Below, piece by piece: positions 16,921-26,060 of a stretch of 64,000 bases of DNA. Position 1 is the first letter of the stretch; each line of letters starts with the position of its first letter. Origin of the DNA: Actinoplanes sp. L3-i22. Lineage in GTDB: Bacteria; Actinomycetota; Actinomycetes; Mycobacteriales; Micromonosporaceae. Location of the stretch: the NCBI RefSeq assembly GCF_019704555.1, contig NZ_AP024745.1, positions 6,084,501 to 6,148,500 of the forward strand, written 5' to 3'. Position numbers and translations under genes: made by a program. The notes under the pieces were generated by a model. The model was not told the origin of the DNA. It made no database searches and worked only from the letters and a program-made list of their open reading frames with translations.

Positions 16921-17289
16921 TCAGCCGCCCGGGACGTCGGTCAGGCAGAACTCGTTGCCGGCCGGGTCCAGCAGGACCGCCCAGCCGGTGCCGCCCGGGC
17001 TGCGGTGGTCGTCGGACAGGGTGGCCCCGGCCGCGATCAGGCGCTCGATCTCGGCGTCCCGGCCCAGGTCCGGCGACTGCAGGCAGACGTGCACCCGGTT
17101 CTTGACCCGCTTCGGCTCCGGGACCCGCTGGAAGTAGAAGTTCGCGCCGTCCGGCACCACGATGACGACCTCGTCGTCACCGGGGGCACAGTCCGGGTCG
17201 ACCGGGTGGCCGAGCACCTCGCTCCAGAAGACCGCCAGGACGTACGGATCGGCACAGTCGAACGCGACGTTACGGACGATAGAGGTCAC
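16921..17289 (-). CDS. VOC family protein (glyoxalase/bleomycin-resistance fold)
   Basis: 122-residue vicinal-oxygen-chelate protein with the paired beta-alpha-beta modules: IVRNVAFDCADPYVLAVFWS at the start and a second half ending in GWAVLLDPAGNEFCL. The GTG at 17289 fits the conserved N-terminus. Actinobacterial members of this type (glyoxalase-like domain) have no settled substrate. It diverges from the FIST gene. Confidence 0.85.
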   Translation of the reverse strand: MTSIVRNVAFDCADPYVLAVFWSEVLGHPVDPDCAPGDDEVVIVVPDGANFYFQRVPEPKRVKNRVHVCLQSPDLGRDAEIERLIAAGATLSDDHRSPGGTGWAVLLDPAGNEFCLTDVPGG

Positions 17290-17382
17290 CGCCCGGACTC
17301 TACCGAGCCCCGCCACCGCCCGGAGGCCGCGCGGGCCGGGAGGGGATCTCAACTCGGGCTCCGATCCGCCGATGTCCCCGGC

Positions 17383-18567
17383 ATGAGTCACGTCAGCAGC
17401 GAGCGCTGGTTCGGCACCGGACACAGCACCCTGAGCGACCCGGCCGCCGCCGGCGCCGAAGCGGCCACCGCCGCTCTCGCGGGGCGGGAGCCGGCGATCG
17501 TGTTCGTGTTCTGCTCGATCGGCTACCAGGTGCCGGAGCTGTTCGACGCGCTGCGCGGGCAGATCGGGGCGGACACCGTGATCGTCGGGTGCAGCACCTC
17601 CGGGCAGCTCGCGGACGGACGGGTGAGCCGGTCCGGGGTGGCGGTCACCGCCTGGGGTGGGCCGGGCTTCGCCGTACGCACGCATGTGGCCCGAAGCGTG
17701 ACCGGCCGCCTCCGTGAGGCGGGCGCGGAGGCCGCGTCCTGCCTGGCCGCCGTCGACTCCGGGCACCGGGCGCTGCTGATGATCGCGGACGGCGTCACCG
17801 GGAGCCAGCACGAGGTGGTGCGGGGCGCGTTCTCGGTGGCGGGCGCCGCGGTCCCGCTGGTCGGCGGCGCGGCCGGGGACGAGCTCACCTACGTCCGGAC
17901 CTACCAGTTCCACGGCGGCCGGGACGGCGTGGAGATCCTGTCGGACGCCGTGCTCGGCATCGCGATCGGCTCGGACCGGCCGCTCGGCGTCGGCATCGCG
18001 CACGGCTGGCGCAAGGACGGCGACGCCCTGGTCGTCACGAGCAGCCGCGAGGGCCGGGTGCTGGAGCTGGACGGCGAGCCGGCCCTGGACGTGTTCCTGC
18101 GCCGGATGGGCGTCGACGAGTCCGCGCTCGACGACGCCGCCGCCTTCCGGGAGCTGGCCTTCCACCACCCGCTCGGGCTGTCCCGGCGCAGCGGCGAGGA
18201 CATCCGGGTGATCCACGACGGGGACCGGGCCGACCGGGCGCTGATCTGCCTGGCCGACGTGCCGCAGGGCGCGCTCGCCTGGCTGATGACCAGCACCCAC
18301 GACTCGCTGCTGGACTGCGCCGGCGACGCGGCCGCCCAGGCGGTGGACGCGCTCGGCGGGGAGCCGGCGCTGGGCGTGCTGGTGTTCGACTGCGCCGGCC
18401 GGTGGATCAAGCTCGGCGAGGACGGCGTGCAGCAGGAGAACGCCGAGTTCGGCAAACGGCTCGACGGCGTCCCGTACGGCGGTTTCTACAGCACCGGCGA
18501 GATCGGCCGGACCCGTGGCGCGATGGGCATGCACCACTTCACCCTCGTCACGTTCGCCCTGGCCTGA
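17383..18567 (+). CDS. FIST domain sensor protein
   Basis: 394-residue protein with FIST N and FIST C domains. It has the characteristic GCSTSGQL near residue 65, LVGGAAGDEL near 165 and the C-terminal GFYSTGEIG. FIST domains are predicted to bind small ligands such as amino acids and are usually coupled to signalling outputs. The gene is followed after 19 bases by a GGDEF-EAL gene in the same direction, so it very likely feeds a c-di-GMP pathway. No signal peptide or membrane helix is visible, so it acts in the cytosol. Confidence 0.88.
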   Translation: MSHVSSERWFGTGHSTLSDPAAAGAEAATAALAGREPAIVFVFCSIGYQVPELFDALRGQIGADTVIVGCSTSGQLADGRVSRSGVAVTAWGGPGFAVRTHVARSVTGRLREAGAEAASCLAAVDSGHRALLMIADGVTGSQHEVVRGAFSVAGAAVPLVGGAAGDELTYVRTYQFHGGRDGVEILSDAVLGIAIGSDRPLGVGIAHGWRKDGDALVVTSSREGRVLELDGEPALDVFLRRMGVDESALDDAAAFRELAFHHPLGLSRRSGEDIRVIHDGDRADRALICLADVPQGALAWLMTSTHDSLLDCAGDAAAQAVDALGGEPALGVLVFDCAGRWIKLGEDGVQQENAEFGKRLDGVPYGGFYSTGEIGRTRGAMGMHHFTLVTFALA

Positions 18568-18586
18568 CGAGAGCGGGGACGGCACG

Positions 18587-20335
18587 ATGAATCACTGGTC
18601 CACCCATCAGCTCACCGAGTTCTTCGCCGCGGTCTGCGCGCCGCAGCAGGAGGGCTCCGCGATCATGGTCGCGGTCGAGCGGGCCACCGAGGTGCTGGAG
18701 ACCGAGATCGGCGCGGTGCTGCGCGACGGGCGGGTCGAGGTCGCCTGGGGCGTCGGCCGCGAGGTGCTGGAGGCCGCGCTGAACGGCGACGAGCGCCCGG
18801 CCGTGCTGACCATTCCGGGGCTCGGCGAGCTGCACGTGACCACCGCCCGGTTCGGCGGCAACCCCGGCGGGGCGCTGCTGGTCGCCCGGGAGACCGACCC
18901 GCTCGAACCGGAGGAGCGGCAGCTCCTGCAGGCCATGGCGCAGACCATCGGGCTGGCCCTGACCAACATCAGCCTGCTGACCGCCGAGCGCGCGCTGCGC
19001 GAGGAGCGGGAGCGGGAGGCCGCCGAGCGCCTCGCCCTGCTCGACTCGCTGCGCGAGGCCCGGCACGACTCGCTGACCGGCCTGCCGACCCGGGTGCTGT
19101 TCCTGGAGATGCTTGCCGACCGGCTGGCCGGCAACACCCCGACCAGCGTGCTCTTCATCGACCTGGACCGGTTCAAGGCGGTCAACGACAGTCTCGGGCA
19201 CCGGGCCGGCGACGAGCTGCTCGGCCTGGTCGCCGGGCGGATCCGCGGCTGCCTGCGCCCGACCGACACCGCGGCCCGGATCGGCGGGGACGAGTTCGCG
19301 GTGCTGCTCAGCGACTGCGAGGCGGAGCACGCGGTCCCGGTCGCGCAGCGCCTGATCGACGCGATCAAGGTGCCGTTCGCGGTGGCCGGGCAGGAGGTGT
19401 TCATCGGCGCGAGCATCGGCATCGCGGCCGGCCCGGGCGGCGCCCCGGGCGAGATCCTCGGCAACGCCGACGTGGCGATGTACCGGGCCAAGACCGCGGG
19501 CTCCGGCCGGGTGGTGCTGTTCGAGCCGCAGATGCACGCCGAGGCGCTGGCCCGGCTGACCCTCAACGGCGACCTGCAGCGGGCGCTGACCCTGGGCGAG
19601 TTCCGGCTGCAGTACCAGCCGCTGATCGACCTGGGCACCGGCCGGACGGTCGGCGTCGAGGCCCTGGTGCGCTGGCAGAACCCGGACCGCGGCTACGTCT
19701 CCCCGGCCGACTTCGTGCCGATGGCCGAGGAGACCGGGCTGATCGGCGACCTGGGCCGCTGGGTGCTGAACACCGCCGGGCGGCAGGCCGCGGTGTGGCG
19801 CCGGACCCGGCCGGACCTGGGCCTCAACATCAACGTGTCGGGGCGCCAGCTGACCGACCCGGCGTTCGCGGCGGACGTCGAACGGATGCTCGGCGACACC
19901 CGGATGCCCCCGGAGGCGGTCACCCTGGAGCTGACCGAGTCGGTGCTGATGACCGACCCGAAGATCGCCATCGCCTCGCTGCGCGACCTGCAGGACCTGG
20001 GCGTGGACGTGTCCATCGACGACTTCGGGACCGGCTACTCGTCACTGTCCTACCTGCAGCGGCTGCCGGTGGACGAGTTGAAGATCGACCGGGCGTTCAT
20101 CAGCCGGGAGAACCCGACCACGGCCGACCTCGCGGTGATCCGGACGATCGTCGAGCTGGCCCGGACGCTGCGGCTGCGGACCGTGGTCGAGGGCATCGAG
20201 ACGGAGGCGCAACGCAACGCGATGCGACTGCTCGGCTGCGATCTGGGCCAGGGCTATCACCTGTGCCGGCCGGTGCATCCGGAAGATCTGCTGGCCAGCC
20301 TGGGCACGGGTGAGTCGGTGCAACGGGCAGCGTGA
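18587..20335 (+). CDS. GAF-like/GGDEF/EAL cyclic-di-GMP enzyme
   Basis: 582-residue dual-domain enzyme. Residues about 15-150 look like a GAF-type sensor, a short coiled segment (EREREAAERLALL) follows, then a GGDEF domain with intact IGGDEFAVLL near residue 230, and an EAL domain with intact EALVRW near 357, ELTESVLM, DDFGTGYSSL and KIDRAFI. Both active sites look complete, so it may make and break c-di-GMP. No RxxD inhibitory site is obvious. ATG with GCGGGGA upstream. Operon with the FIST gene. Confidence 0.93.
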   Translation: MNHWSTHQLTEFFAAVCAPQQEGSAIMVAVERATEVLETEIGAVLRDGRVEVAWGVGREVLEAALNGDERPAVLTIPGLGELHVTTARFGGNPGGALLVARETDPLEPEERQLLQAMAQTIGLALTNISLLTAERALREEREREAAERLALLDSLREARHDSLTGLPTRVLFLEMLADRLAGNTPTSVLFIDLDRFKAVNDSLGHRAGDELLGLVAGRIRGCLRPTDTAARIGGDEFAVLLSDCEAEHAVPVAQRLIDAIKVPFAVAGQEVFIGASIGIAAGPGGAPGEILGNADVAMYRAKTAGSGRVVLFEPQMHAEALARLTLNGDLQRALTLGEFRLQYQPLIDLGTGRTVGVEALVRWQNPDRGYVSPADFVPMAEETGLIGDLGRWVLNTAGRQAAVWRRTRPDLGLNINVSGRQLTDPAFAADVERMLGDTRMPPEAVTLELTESVLMTDPKIAIASLRDLQDLGVDVSIDDFGTGYSSLSYLQRLPVDELKIDRAFISRENPTTADLAVIRTIVELARTLRLRTVVEGIETEAQRNAMRLLGCDLGQGYHLCRPVHPEDLLASLGTGESVQRAA

Positions 20336-20403
20336 GGCGGTTCCGGAACCGAAATCCGGATACGTCAAGATACTCACCGTCGTGTGAGTACAAGGGGGCG
20401 TGT

Positions 20404-21219
20404 GTGGCCGAATCCGACGATGAACGGCGCTCGCGGTCGCGGGCCGAGAATCTGCGGCTGACCCGGATGCCGTCCCTGCCACCACGGCCGGGGCCGGCCG
20501 CGCCGTTGACCTCGGCGCCGCCGCCCCCGCCCCCGCCTCCGCCCCCTGCCGTGCCGGCGCCGCGCCGCCGGGGCCGGAGCGGTCTGCTGGCCGGGCTGCT
20601 CGTGCTCGTCGCCGCGGCGGGCGCCGGGGTCGCGTACCGATGGCAATCGGACGCCGCCGCGAGCCCGGCGCCGTCCGCGCCGACCACCTTCCCGGCGGTC
20701 TCGGGCCCGGCCGAGGAGCCGTCCGGACCGGCCGGCGGCCCGGTGGCGGCGGCCGGATCCCCGGCGCCGCTGCCCCCGACCGCCCCACCGGCCCCGATCA
20801 AGAGCGCGCAGCCGGCCGGCAAGCCGAACCCGGCCGGGGCCAACCTCGCCCTGCGTGGCGTCTGCACCGCCTCGGGCAGCGAGTCCGACCCGTGGCTGCC
20901 GAAGTACGCCTGCGACGGCGACCCGGACACCCGCTGGTCGAGCGCCTTCACGAGCACCCAGTGGATCCGCGCCGACCTGCGGGCGCCGTGGCGGCTCACC
21001 AGCGTGACCCTGGTCTGGGAGCGGTCCTACGGCGCGAGCTACCGGGTCGAGACGTCCCTGGACGGCAAGAAGTGGACGAAGATCTACTCGACGACGACCG
21101 GCCGGGGCGGCACCGAGGAGATCCCGGCGAAGGGCGCGGTCGCCCGCTACGTCCGGATGGTCGGCCTGAAACGGGTCAGCGAATACGGTTACTCCCTGCT
21201 GGAATTCGAAATTCGCTAA
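20404..21219 (+). CDS. Membrane-anchored F5/8 type C (discoidin) domain protein
   Basis: 271-residue protein with one membrane helix. A proline-rich cytosolic N-terminus (a run of about ten prolines) is followed by a helix at residues 61-80, a Pro/Ala extracellular spacer and a C-terminal discoidin domain of about 125 residues (CDGDPDTRWSS, RVETSLDGKKWTKIY, ARYVRM). Such domains bind sugars on cell walls or glycans. The start is GTG 20404 after AAGGGGGCG. It begins 68 bases after the c-di-GMP gene, so it may be co-transcribed, but a shared role is only an inference. Confidence 0.8.
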   Translation: MAESDDERRSRSRAENLRLTRMPSLPPRPGPAAPLTSAPPPPPPPPPPAVPAPRRRGRSGLLAGLLVLVAAAGAGVAYRWQSDAAASPAPSAPTTFPAVSGPAEEPSGPAGGPVAAAGSPAPLPPTAPPAPIKSAQPAGKPNPAGANLALRGVCTASGSESDPWLPKYACDGDPDTRWSSAFTSTQWIRADLRAPWRLTSVTLVWERSYGASYRVETSLDGKKWTKIYSTTTGRGGTEEIPAKGAVARYVRMVGLKRVSEYGYSLLEFEIR

Positions 21220-21249
21220 AACCTTCCTTCGGTACGGCCGGAGCAGCGC
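21216..21249 (-). repeat. 34-bp dispersed element, copy B
   Basis: Reverse-orientation copy of the element at 11273-11306 (30 of 34 identical). It overlaps the stop codon of the discoidin-domain gene. Confidence 0.7.
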
Positions 21250-21288
21250 ACCGTTGTCGACCATGGACAGCGTGTGCGGCCATGGGGA

Positions 21289-21313
21289 AGCCGGGTGCTG
21301 TCCCGGCCCGGCT
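21289..21313. terminator. Hairpin between convergent genes
   Basis: AGCCGGG/CCCGGCT stem with an 11-base loop, adjoining the stop of the LuxR-type gene. An additional CCATGG...CCATGG pair lies at 21261-21285. A bidirectional terminator is plausible; no T-run. Confidence 0.4.
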
Positions 21314-23975
21314 ACGCCACCGGCCGCAGGGTCCTCGAGCGGGCCGCCTGATAGGGACAACCGGCCGCCTCGAAGGCGGCCGCGGTCGCCAGCACCCGGT
21401 CGTGGTCGCCCGCGAGCAGCGCGTCGGCCCGCTCGACCAGGGCCGCCGCGACCGGGTTGCCCTCGACCACGTCGCGCGCCACGGCGATCCGGGCCGCCGC
21501 GTCCGGCGATCCGGCCAGGACCGCCGCCTCCGCCCGCAGCGCCACGTACCAGTGCAGCCAGATCCAGGTGACCCACTTCCAGATCTCGTCCGGCGCCAGG
21601 GCGGTCCGTTCCGCGGCCTCGGTAGCCCGCCCCTGGTCCAGCAGCAGGATCGTGTCGAAGACCGCCCCGAACCCGTACGTGTACTCCGGGGTGATCCCCA
21701 TCCGCTCCACCACGGCCTGCCACTCCGCCTGCTCGGCCGGGGACGACCGCAGGCCGTGGACCAGCGCGACCGCGGCCGCCGCCGGTGCGAGCGCCGGCGA
21801 CGGCGGTCGTCCGGCCCGCTGCCACGCCTCCCGGAACCGCTCGCTCACGGCCAGGGCCTCGTCCAGGTTCCCGGCCAGCACCTCGGTGACCAGCAGCCAG
21901 CAGGTGGCCCGATGACCGACCTCGGTCAGCATCGGATGCCCGGCCAGCTGCCGTCCGGCCCGCCGGGCGCCCGGCAGATCCCCGGCCCCGAGCGCCGTCT
22001 CGGCCGCCATCCCGAGCGCGTCCAGCCGCTCGTGCGCCACCGCCGGGGTCTCCGGCAGCGGCGCGAGCAGCCGGACCCGCCGCCGCGCGGTCGCCGCCGT
22101 CGCGAACGTGTCCCCCGCCCAGCTGTGCGCCCCGATCAGCGCGTCCAGCGCGGCCGACTCCGCGAGCGGGTCACCGAGGTCATGGGCAAGGTCAACAGCC
22201 CGCTGAGCGCGGGCGATCGTTTCCGGTACGGCGTTCTCCACCGGCCCCTGAGCGGCCCCGAACGCGTCCGACAGCACCCCGGCCTCGGCCAGCGCCACCG
22301 CCGCCCGGGCGACCGGCGAGTCCCCGGCCAGCTCCCGCGCCGAGGCGACCAGGCCGAGCGTCTCCGCCCGGTCCGGCAACCGCTCGAACTTGCCCCAGAA
22401 CCGGTACGCGCTGGTCGCCGCGACCGCCAGGTCCCGGGCCGCGTCGGCGCGCGACGGCGTCACCGCGGCGGCCGCCCGCAGGTACCGGTACATGTCGTCG
22501 CCCCGGATCCGGCACCCGGCGACCGCGGCCGCCTGCCGGAACATCTCGGCGGCCACGGCCGGGTCGGTGGCCAGCCCGGCGGCCTGCTCGAACCGGATCT
22601 GCGACTCGGCGGTGAGCTGCCGCGCGAAGGTCAGCTCGGCGAGCTGCCGGGCGAGCTCGAAGTCGGACGCCCAGTCCTGCGCCGCCCGCAGGTCGTCGGC
22701 GATCGCGTCGAAGCGGATCCGCCAGTCCGGCCCGGTCCCCGCGAGCGCGCCGGCCTGGGCCTGGCACCAGCGCAGATGCCGGGCCCGGGCGTCGTCGAGT
22801 TCGCCGGCCAGGGTGAGCCGCTCACCGCCGTACTGCCGAATGGTCGTCAATAATCGGAACTCGGTCACCTCGGGCCCGGGCGTGACGGTCAGCAGGCTCT
22901 GTTCGGCGAGGCGGGCCAGGCCGTCGGCGGTCGCGCCGGCGACCTCGGCCGCGGCCGGCAGCGTGAACGGCGCGACGAAGACCGCGAGCCGCCGCAGCAG
23001 CGCCTGATCATCCGCGGACAGCAACGCGTGGCTCCAGTCGAGGGCGGCACGGACCGACCGGTGCCGTTCGTCGCTGCGGGAGCCGCCTTCCAGCATCCGC
23101 AGCGGGTCGTCGAGGCCGGCGGTCAGCCCGTCCAGGCCGAGCGCCGGCCAGCGCGCCGCGGCGATCTCGATGGCCAGCGCCATCCCGTCGAGCCGCCGGC
23201 AGAACGCGGCGATCGGGTCGCGCAGCGCGTGGTTGGGCGGCCAGCTCGCGGCGGCGGCCCGGTCCAGGAACAACGCGACCGCGTCCGAGTCGCCCTCACC
23301 GTCGAGGGAGAGCGGCGGCACCGGGAAGACCCGCTCGAACGGGACCACGAGCCGCGCCCGGCTGGTGGCCAGCACGGTCACTTTCGGACACGTGCGGAGC
23401 AGTTTCTCCAGGAACGGGGCGACGCCGTCGCGGACCTGCTCGCAGTTGTCCAGCAGCAGGAGCACCTCGCGGTCGGCGAGGGCGTCGACCACCGACTCGT
23501 CCATCGCCCGGCCCAGCTGCTCGCCGAGGCCCATCGCCGCGGCGACCGCGGCCGCGACCACGCACGGGCCGGGCCCGGTCACCGGGACCAGGTCGACGAA
23601 CCAGACGCCGTCGGCGTGCTCGCCGGCGATCTCCGCGGCGACCGCCAGGGCCAGCCGGGTCTTCCCGACGCCGCCCGGCCCGACCGCGGTGACCTGCCGG
23701 TTCTCGGCGAGAAGTGCGCGGAGCCGCGCGCTCTCGGCGGCCCGGCCGACGAACGACGTGAGTGGCGCCGGCAACGCCGGCCGGGCCGCGGGACCCCTGA
23801 CCGCGGCGAGCGCGCGCCGGTCGGCGACGTCGAGTTTCCGCAGCAGCGCGGAGACGTGACTCTCCACGGTGCGCACCGAGATGAACAGCCGCGCGGCGAT
23901 CTCGGCGTTGCTGAGATGCTGCCCCACCAGGGCGAGCACCTCGCCCTCCCGGGCCGAGACATCCGTGGTCGTCAT
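21312..23975 (-). CDS. LuxR-type HTH regulator with NB-ARC ATPase
   Basis: 887-residue STAND-class regulator. An N-terminal LuxR/GerE helix-turn-helix occupies residues about 5-60 (LSNAEIAARLFISVRTVESH), followed by an NB-ARC ATPase (Walker A GPGGVGKT near 95, Walker B VLLLLDNCE near 165, LATSRARL) and a long helical tetratricopeptide-like region of over 450 residues. Placing the HTH at the N-terminus is less usual than at the C-terminus but is seen in actinobacteria. The ATG at 23975 is preferred over an upstream GTG at 23999. It diverges from an MFS transporter gene, a possible target. Confidence 0.87.
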   Translation of the reverse strand: MTTTDVSAREGEVLALVGQHLSNAEIAARLFISVRTVESHVSALLRKLDVADRRALAAVRGPAARPALPAPLTSFVGRAAESARLRALLAENRQVTAVGPGGVGKTRLALAVAAEIAGEHADGVWFVDLVPVTGPGPCVVAAAVAAAMGLGEQLGRAMDESVVDALADREVLLLLDNCEQVRDGVAPFLEKLLRTCPKVTVLATSRARLVVPFERVFPVPPLSLDGEGDSDAVALFLDRAAAASWPPNHALRDPIAAFCRRLDGMALAIEIAAARWPALGLDGLTAGLDDPLRMLEGGSRSDERHRSVRAALDWSHALLSADDQALLRRLAVFVAPFTLPAAAEVAGATADGLARLAEQSLLTVTPGPEVTEFRLLTTIRQYGGERLTLAGELDDARARHLRWCQAQAGALAGTGPDWRIRFDAIADDLRAAQDWASDFELARQLAELTFARQLTAESQIRFEQAAGLATDPAVAAEMFRQAAAVAGCRIRGDDMYRYLRAAAAVTPSRADAARDLAVAATSAYRFWGKFERLPDRAETLGLVASARELAGDSPVARAAVALAEAGVLSDAFGAAQGPVENAVPETIARAQRAVDLAHDLGDPLAESAALDALIGAHSWAGDTFATAATARRRVRLLAPLPETPAVAHERLDALGMAAETALGAGDLPGARRAGRQLAGHPMLTEVGHRATCWLLVTEVLAGNLDEALAVSERFREAWQRAGRPPSPALAPAAAAVALVHGLRSSPAEQAEWQAVVERMGITPEYTYGFGAVFDTILLLDQGRATEAAERTALAPDEIWKWVTWIWLHWYVALRAEAAVLAGSPDAAARIAVARDVVEGNPVAAALVERADALLAGDHDRVLATAAAFEAAGCPYQAARSRTLRPVA

Positions 23976-24037
23976 GGCGTCATTATCCGCGCCCGGCACG
24001 GATGCCGGAACGGACCGCGCGACGCGAGGATCAGAGC

Positions 24038-25282
24038 ATGCGTGAACTGCTGAGACATCCGGTGATGCCGGGCCTGCTGGTGTCGGCGCTCGGCGACGGG
24101 ATGAGCCTGGTCGCGGTCGCCTGGCTGGCGGTCCGGATCGCGCCGCCCGGGCAGGCCGGGGTGTGGACCGGGCTCGCGGTCGCCGCCTACGCGCTGCCGG
24201 CGTCGATCGGCGCCGCCGTGCTGTCCCGGTTCATGCGCGGCCTGCGGGCCGCCCGGCTGGTCGCCGCCGACGCGACGCTGCGGGCGGTGGCGCTCGGGGC
24301 GGTGGCGACGCTCGCGGTCACCGGTCATCTGAACCCTTCGCTGTACGTCGTCCTGCTCGCCGTCTCGTCGCTCCTGCACGCCTGGGGCAGCGCCGGGGCG
24401 TACACCCTGGTCGCCGAGCTGTTGCCGGAGGAGCAGCGGGTGGCCGGCAACGCGCTGCTCTCCACGTTCACCCAGGCGTCGATCGTGGTCGGCCCGGCGA
24501 TCGCCGGCGCGCTGACCGGGCTGGCCGGGCCGGGCTGGGTGATCGGCGCCGACGCGCTGAGCTTCGCGGTCCTCGCGGTGGCGGCGTGGTCGGTCTCGGC
24601 CCGGCGGGTGGCGGCGACCGAGTCGGCGGCCGGGGCGTGGGCGACGATCCGGGCCCGGCCGCGGCTGCTCGGCCTGCTCGTCGTCACGATGGCCTTCTTC
24701 TTCCTGTACGGGCCGGTGGAGGTCGCCCTGCCGGTGCACGTCGCCGAGGACCTGCACGGGTCGGCCGGGCTGCTCGGCCTGTACTGGACGGTGTTCGGGG
24801 TGGGCGCGACGGCCGGGGCGCTCGGCGCCGGGCTGCTGGCCCGCTTCCCGCCCCGGTACGTGGTCGTGGCGATCATCGTCGGCTGGGGTGCCGCCCTGGT
24901 CCCGCTGGGGCTGTTCGACGCGATCTGGCCGGGGATGGCCGGGCTGGCGTTCGGCGGGCTGATCTGGGGGCCGTACACGGCGATCTCCACGGCGCTGTTC
25001 CAGCGCGGGACGCCGCCGGCCGCGATCAGCCGGGTCCTCGCGGCCCGGGCGGCGCTGACCGTACCGGCCACCTCGGTCGGCACGGCGCTCGGCGGGCCGC
25101 TGGTGTCGGTGCTCGGCGCGCAGGCCGTCCTGTTGCTGTCCGGGCTGGTCACGGTCGGTCTCGGGGTGGCCGTCGGGGTCGCGGTCAGGGGCCGGCTCGG
25201 TGGCCGGTTCCGTGGTCGCCACGGATGCGCGCGGAGTCCCCTGACCGCGAGGCTGGGTGCACCGAACGAACTGGAGGAGTGA
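24038..25282 (+). CDS. MFS transporter
   Basis: 414-residue polytopic membrane protein with about 12 hydrophobic segments, of the MFS group seen as drug or metabolite exporters in actinobacteria. Marks are LGDGMSLVAVAWLAVRI in helix 1 and the LLPEEQRVAGNALLSTF stretch before the central part. ATG with GAGGATC site. The stop is 2 bases before the next ATG, so the VOC gene is co-transcribed; the pair could be an export-plus-binding resistance unit, but the substrate is unknown. Confidence 0.88.
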   Translation: MRELLRHPVMPGLLVSALGDGMSLVAVAWLAVRIAPPGQAGVWTGLAVAAYALPASIGAAVLSRFMRGLRAARLVAADATLRAVALGAVATLAVTGHLNPSLYVVLLAVSSLLHAWGSAGAYTLVAELLPEEQRVAGNALLSTFTQASIVVGPAIAGALTGLAGPGWVIGADALSFAVLAVAAWSVSARRVAATESAAGAWATIRARPRLLGLLVVTMAFFFLYGPVEVALPVHVAEDLHGSAGLLGLYWTVFGVGATAGALGAGLLARFPPRYVVVAIIVGWGAALVPLGLFDAIWPGMAGLAFGGLIWGPYTAISTALFQRGTPPAAISRVLAARAALTVPATSVGTALGGPLVSVLGAQAVLLLSGLVTVGLGVAVGVAVRGRLGGRFRGRHGCARSPLTARLGAPNELEE

Positions 25283-25284
25283 CC

Positions 25285-25623
25285 ATGACTCAGGGGATCA
25301 AGACCGTGCTGCACTCGGTGTCCGACCTGGACGCGGCGAAGGCGTTCTACACCGTCCTGCTCGGGATCGCGCCGCAGACCGACACCTCGTACTACGTCGG
25401 CTTCGACACCGGCGGCCAGCACATCGGGCTGCTGCCGGCCAAGGGCGACGTGGCGGCGCCCGTCGTGTACTGGGCCGTCCCGGACATCGCCGCCAAGGTC
25501 GCCGAAGTGACCGCGGCCGGCGGCGTGGCCCGCGAGCAGCCGCACGACGTCGGCGGCGGCCGGCAGGTGGCCACCGTGACCGACCCGGACGGGACCGTGC
25601 TCGGCCTGCTCCAGGACAGCTGA
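25285..25623 (+). CDS. VOC family protein
   Basis: 112-residue glyoxalase-fold protein: KTVLHSVSDLDAAKAFYTVL at the N-terminus and TVTDPDGTVLGLLQ at the end. A strong site GGAGG precedes the ATG. It sits in an operon with the MFS gene upstream and a small membrane protein downstream. The two expected metal-ligand positions are not clearly all present, so it may bind rather than convert a ligand. Confidence 0.87.
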   Translation: MTQGIKTVLHSVSDLDAAKAFYTVLLGIAPQTDTSYYVGFDTGGQHIGLLPAKGDVAAPVVYWAVPDIAAKVAEVTAAGGVAREQPHDVGGGRQVATVTDPDGTVLGLLQDS

Positions 25624-25626
25624 CCG

Positions 25627-25827
25627 ATGAGCCGCCGGATCCGGGTCTTCCACCGCTGGACGTCCGTCGTCTTCACCGCGACGGTGATCATCACATTCGT
25701 CGCCCTGGCCCGGGAGGAGCCGATCGTCTGGGTCTCCTACGTGCCGCTGGTGCCGCTCGCCCTGTTGCTGTTCACCGGGCTCTACCTGTTCAGCCGGCCG
25801 TATTTCCGGCGCCGCGCCGCGAAGTAG
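25627..25827 (+). CDS. Small two-helix membrane protein
   Basis: 66 residues with two hydrophobic helices (SVVFTATVIITFVAL and VPLVPLALLLFTGLYLF) and a basic C-terminus (RPYFRRRAAK). It starts 3 bases after the VOC stop and thus belongs to the MFS-VOC operon. Similar tiny membrane proteins are common in actinobacteria and have no known role. Confidence 0.75.
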   Translation: MSRRIRVFHRWTSVVFTATVIITFVALAREEPIVWVSYVPLVPLALLLFTGLYLFSRPYFRRRAAK

Positions 25828-25845
25828 CCGCCCGTGTCCGAGCCC

Positions 25846-25969
25846 TCGCCACCCGGCGGGGGCTCAGCGCGTCTCCGGGGATCCTCGCCACCCGGCGGGG
25901 GCTCAGCGCGTTTCCGGGGATCCTCGCCACCCGGCGGGGGCTCAGCGCGTTTCCGGGGATCCTCGCCAC
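25846..25969. repeat. 39-bp tandem repeat, about 3.2 copies
   Basis: Three complete copies (25846, 25885, 25924) and a 7-base remnant of a unit starting TCGCCACCCGGCGGGGGCTC. Copies are nearly identical (one C/T difference). Unit length is a multiple of three, so both strands stay open across it, but it lies between genes. Confidence 0.9.
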
Positions 25970-25984
25970 GTCCCGCCGTAAAGC

Positions 25985-26044
25985 GAACGCTCGTTCTTGA
26001 CACGACACACCGTCTGCTCCTAGCTTGAAAACGAATGGTCGTTC
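25985..26044 (+). promoter_or_regulatory. Promoter with two TetR-type operators
   Basis: TTGACA at 25997-26002 and TAGCTT at 26021-26026 (18-base spacer) form a promoter for the gene at 26061. Two related inverted repeats flank it: GAACG-CT-CGTTC at 25985-25996 and AACGA-ATGG-TCGTT at 26030-26043. Both contain CGAA(C/T)G(C/G)TCGTTCT. This is the layout of a repressor-controlled promoter. Confidence 0.65.
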
Positions 26045-26060
26045 TCTTTTAGGAGTTGTC

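Noticed and set aside
25846..25969. CRISPR array
   Set aside because: The units are directly abutting with no spacers and no cas genes.
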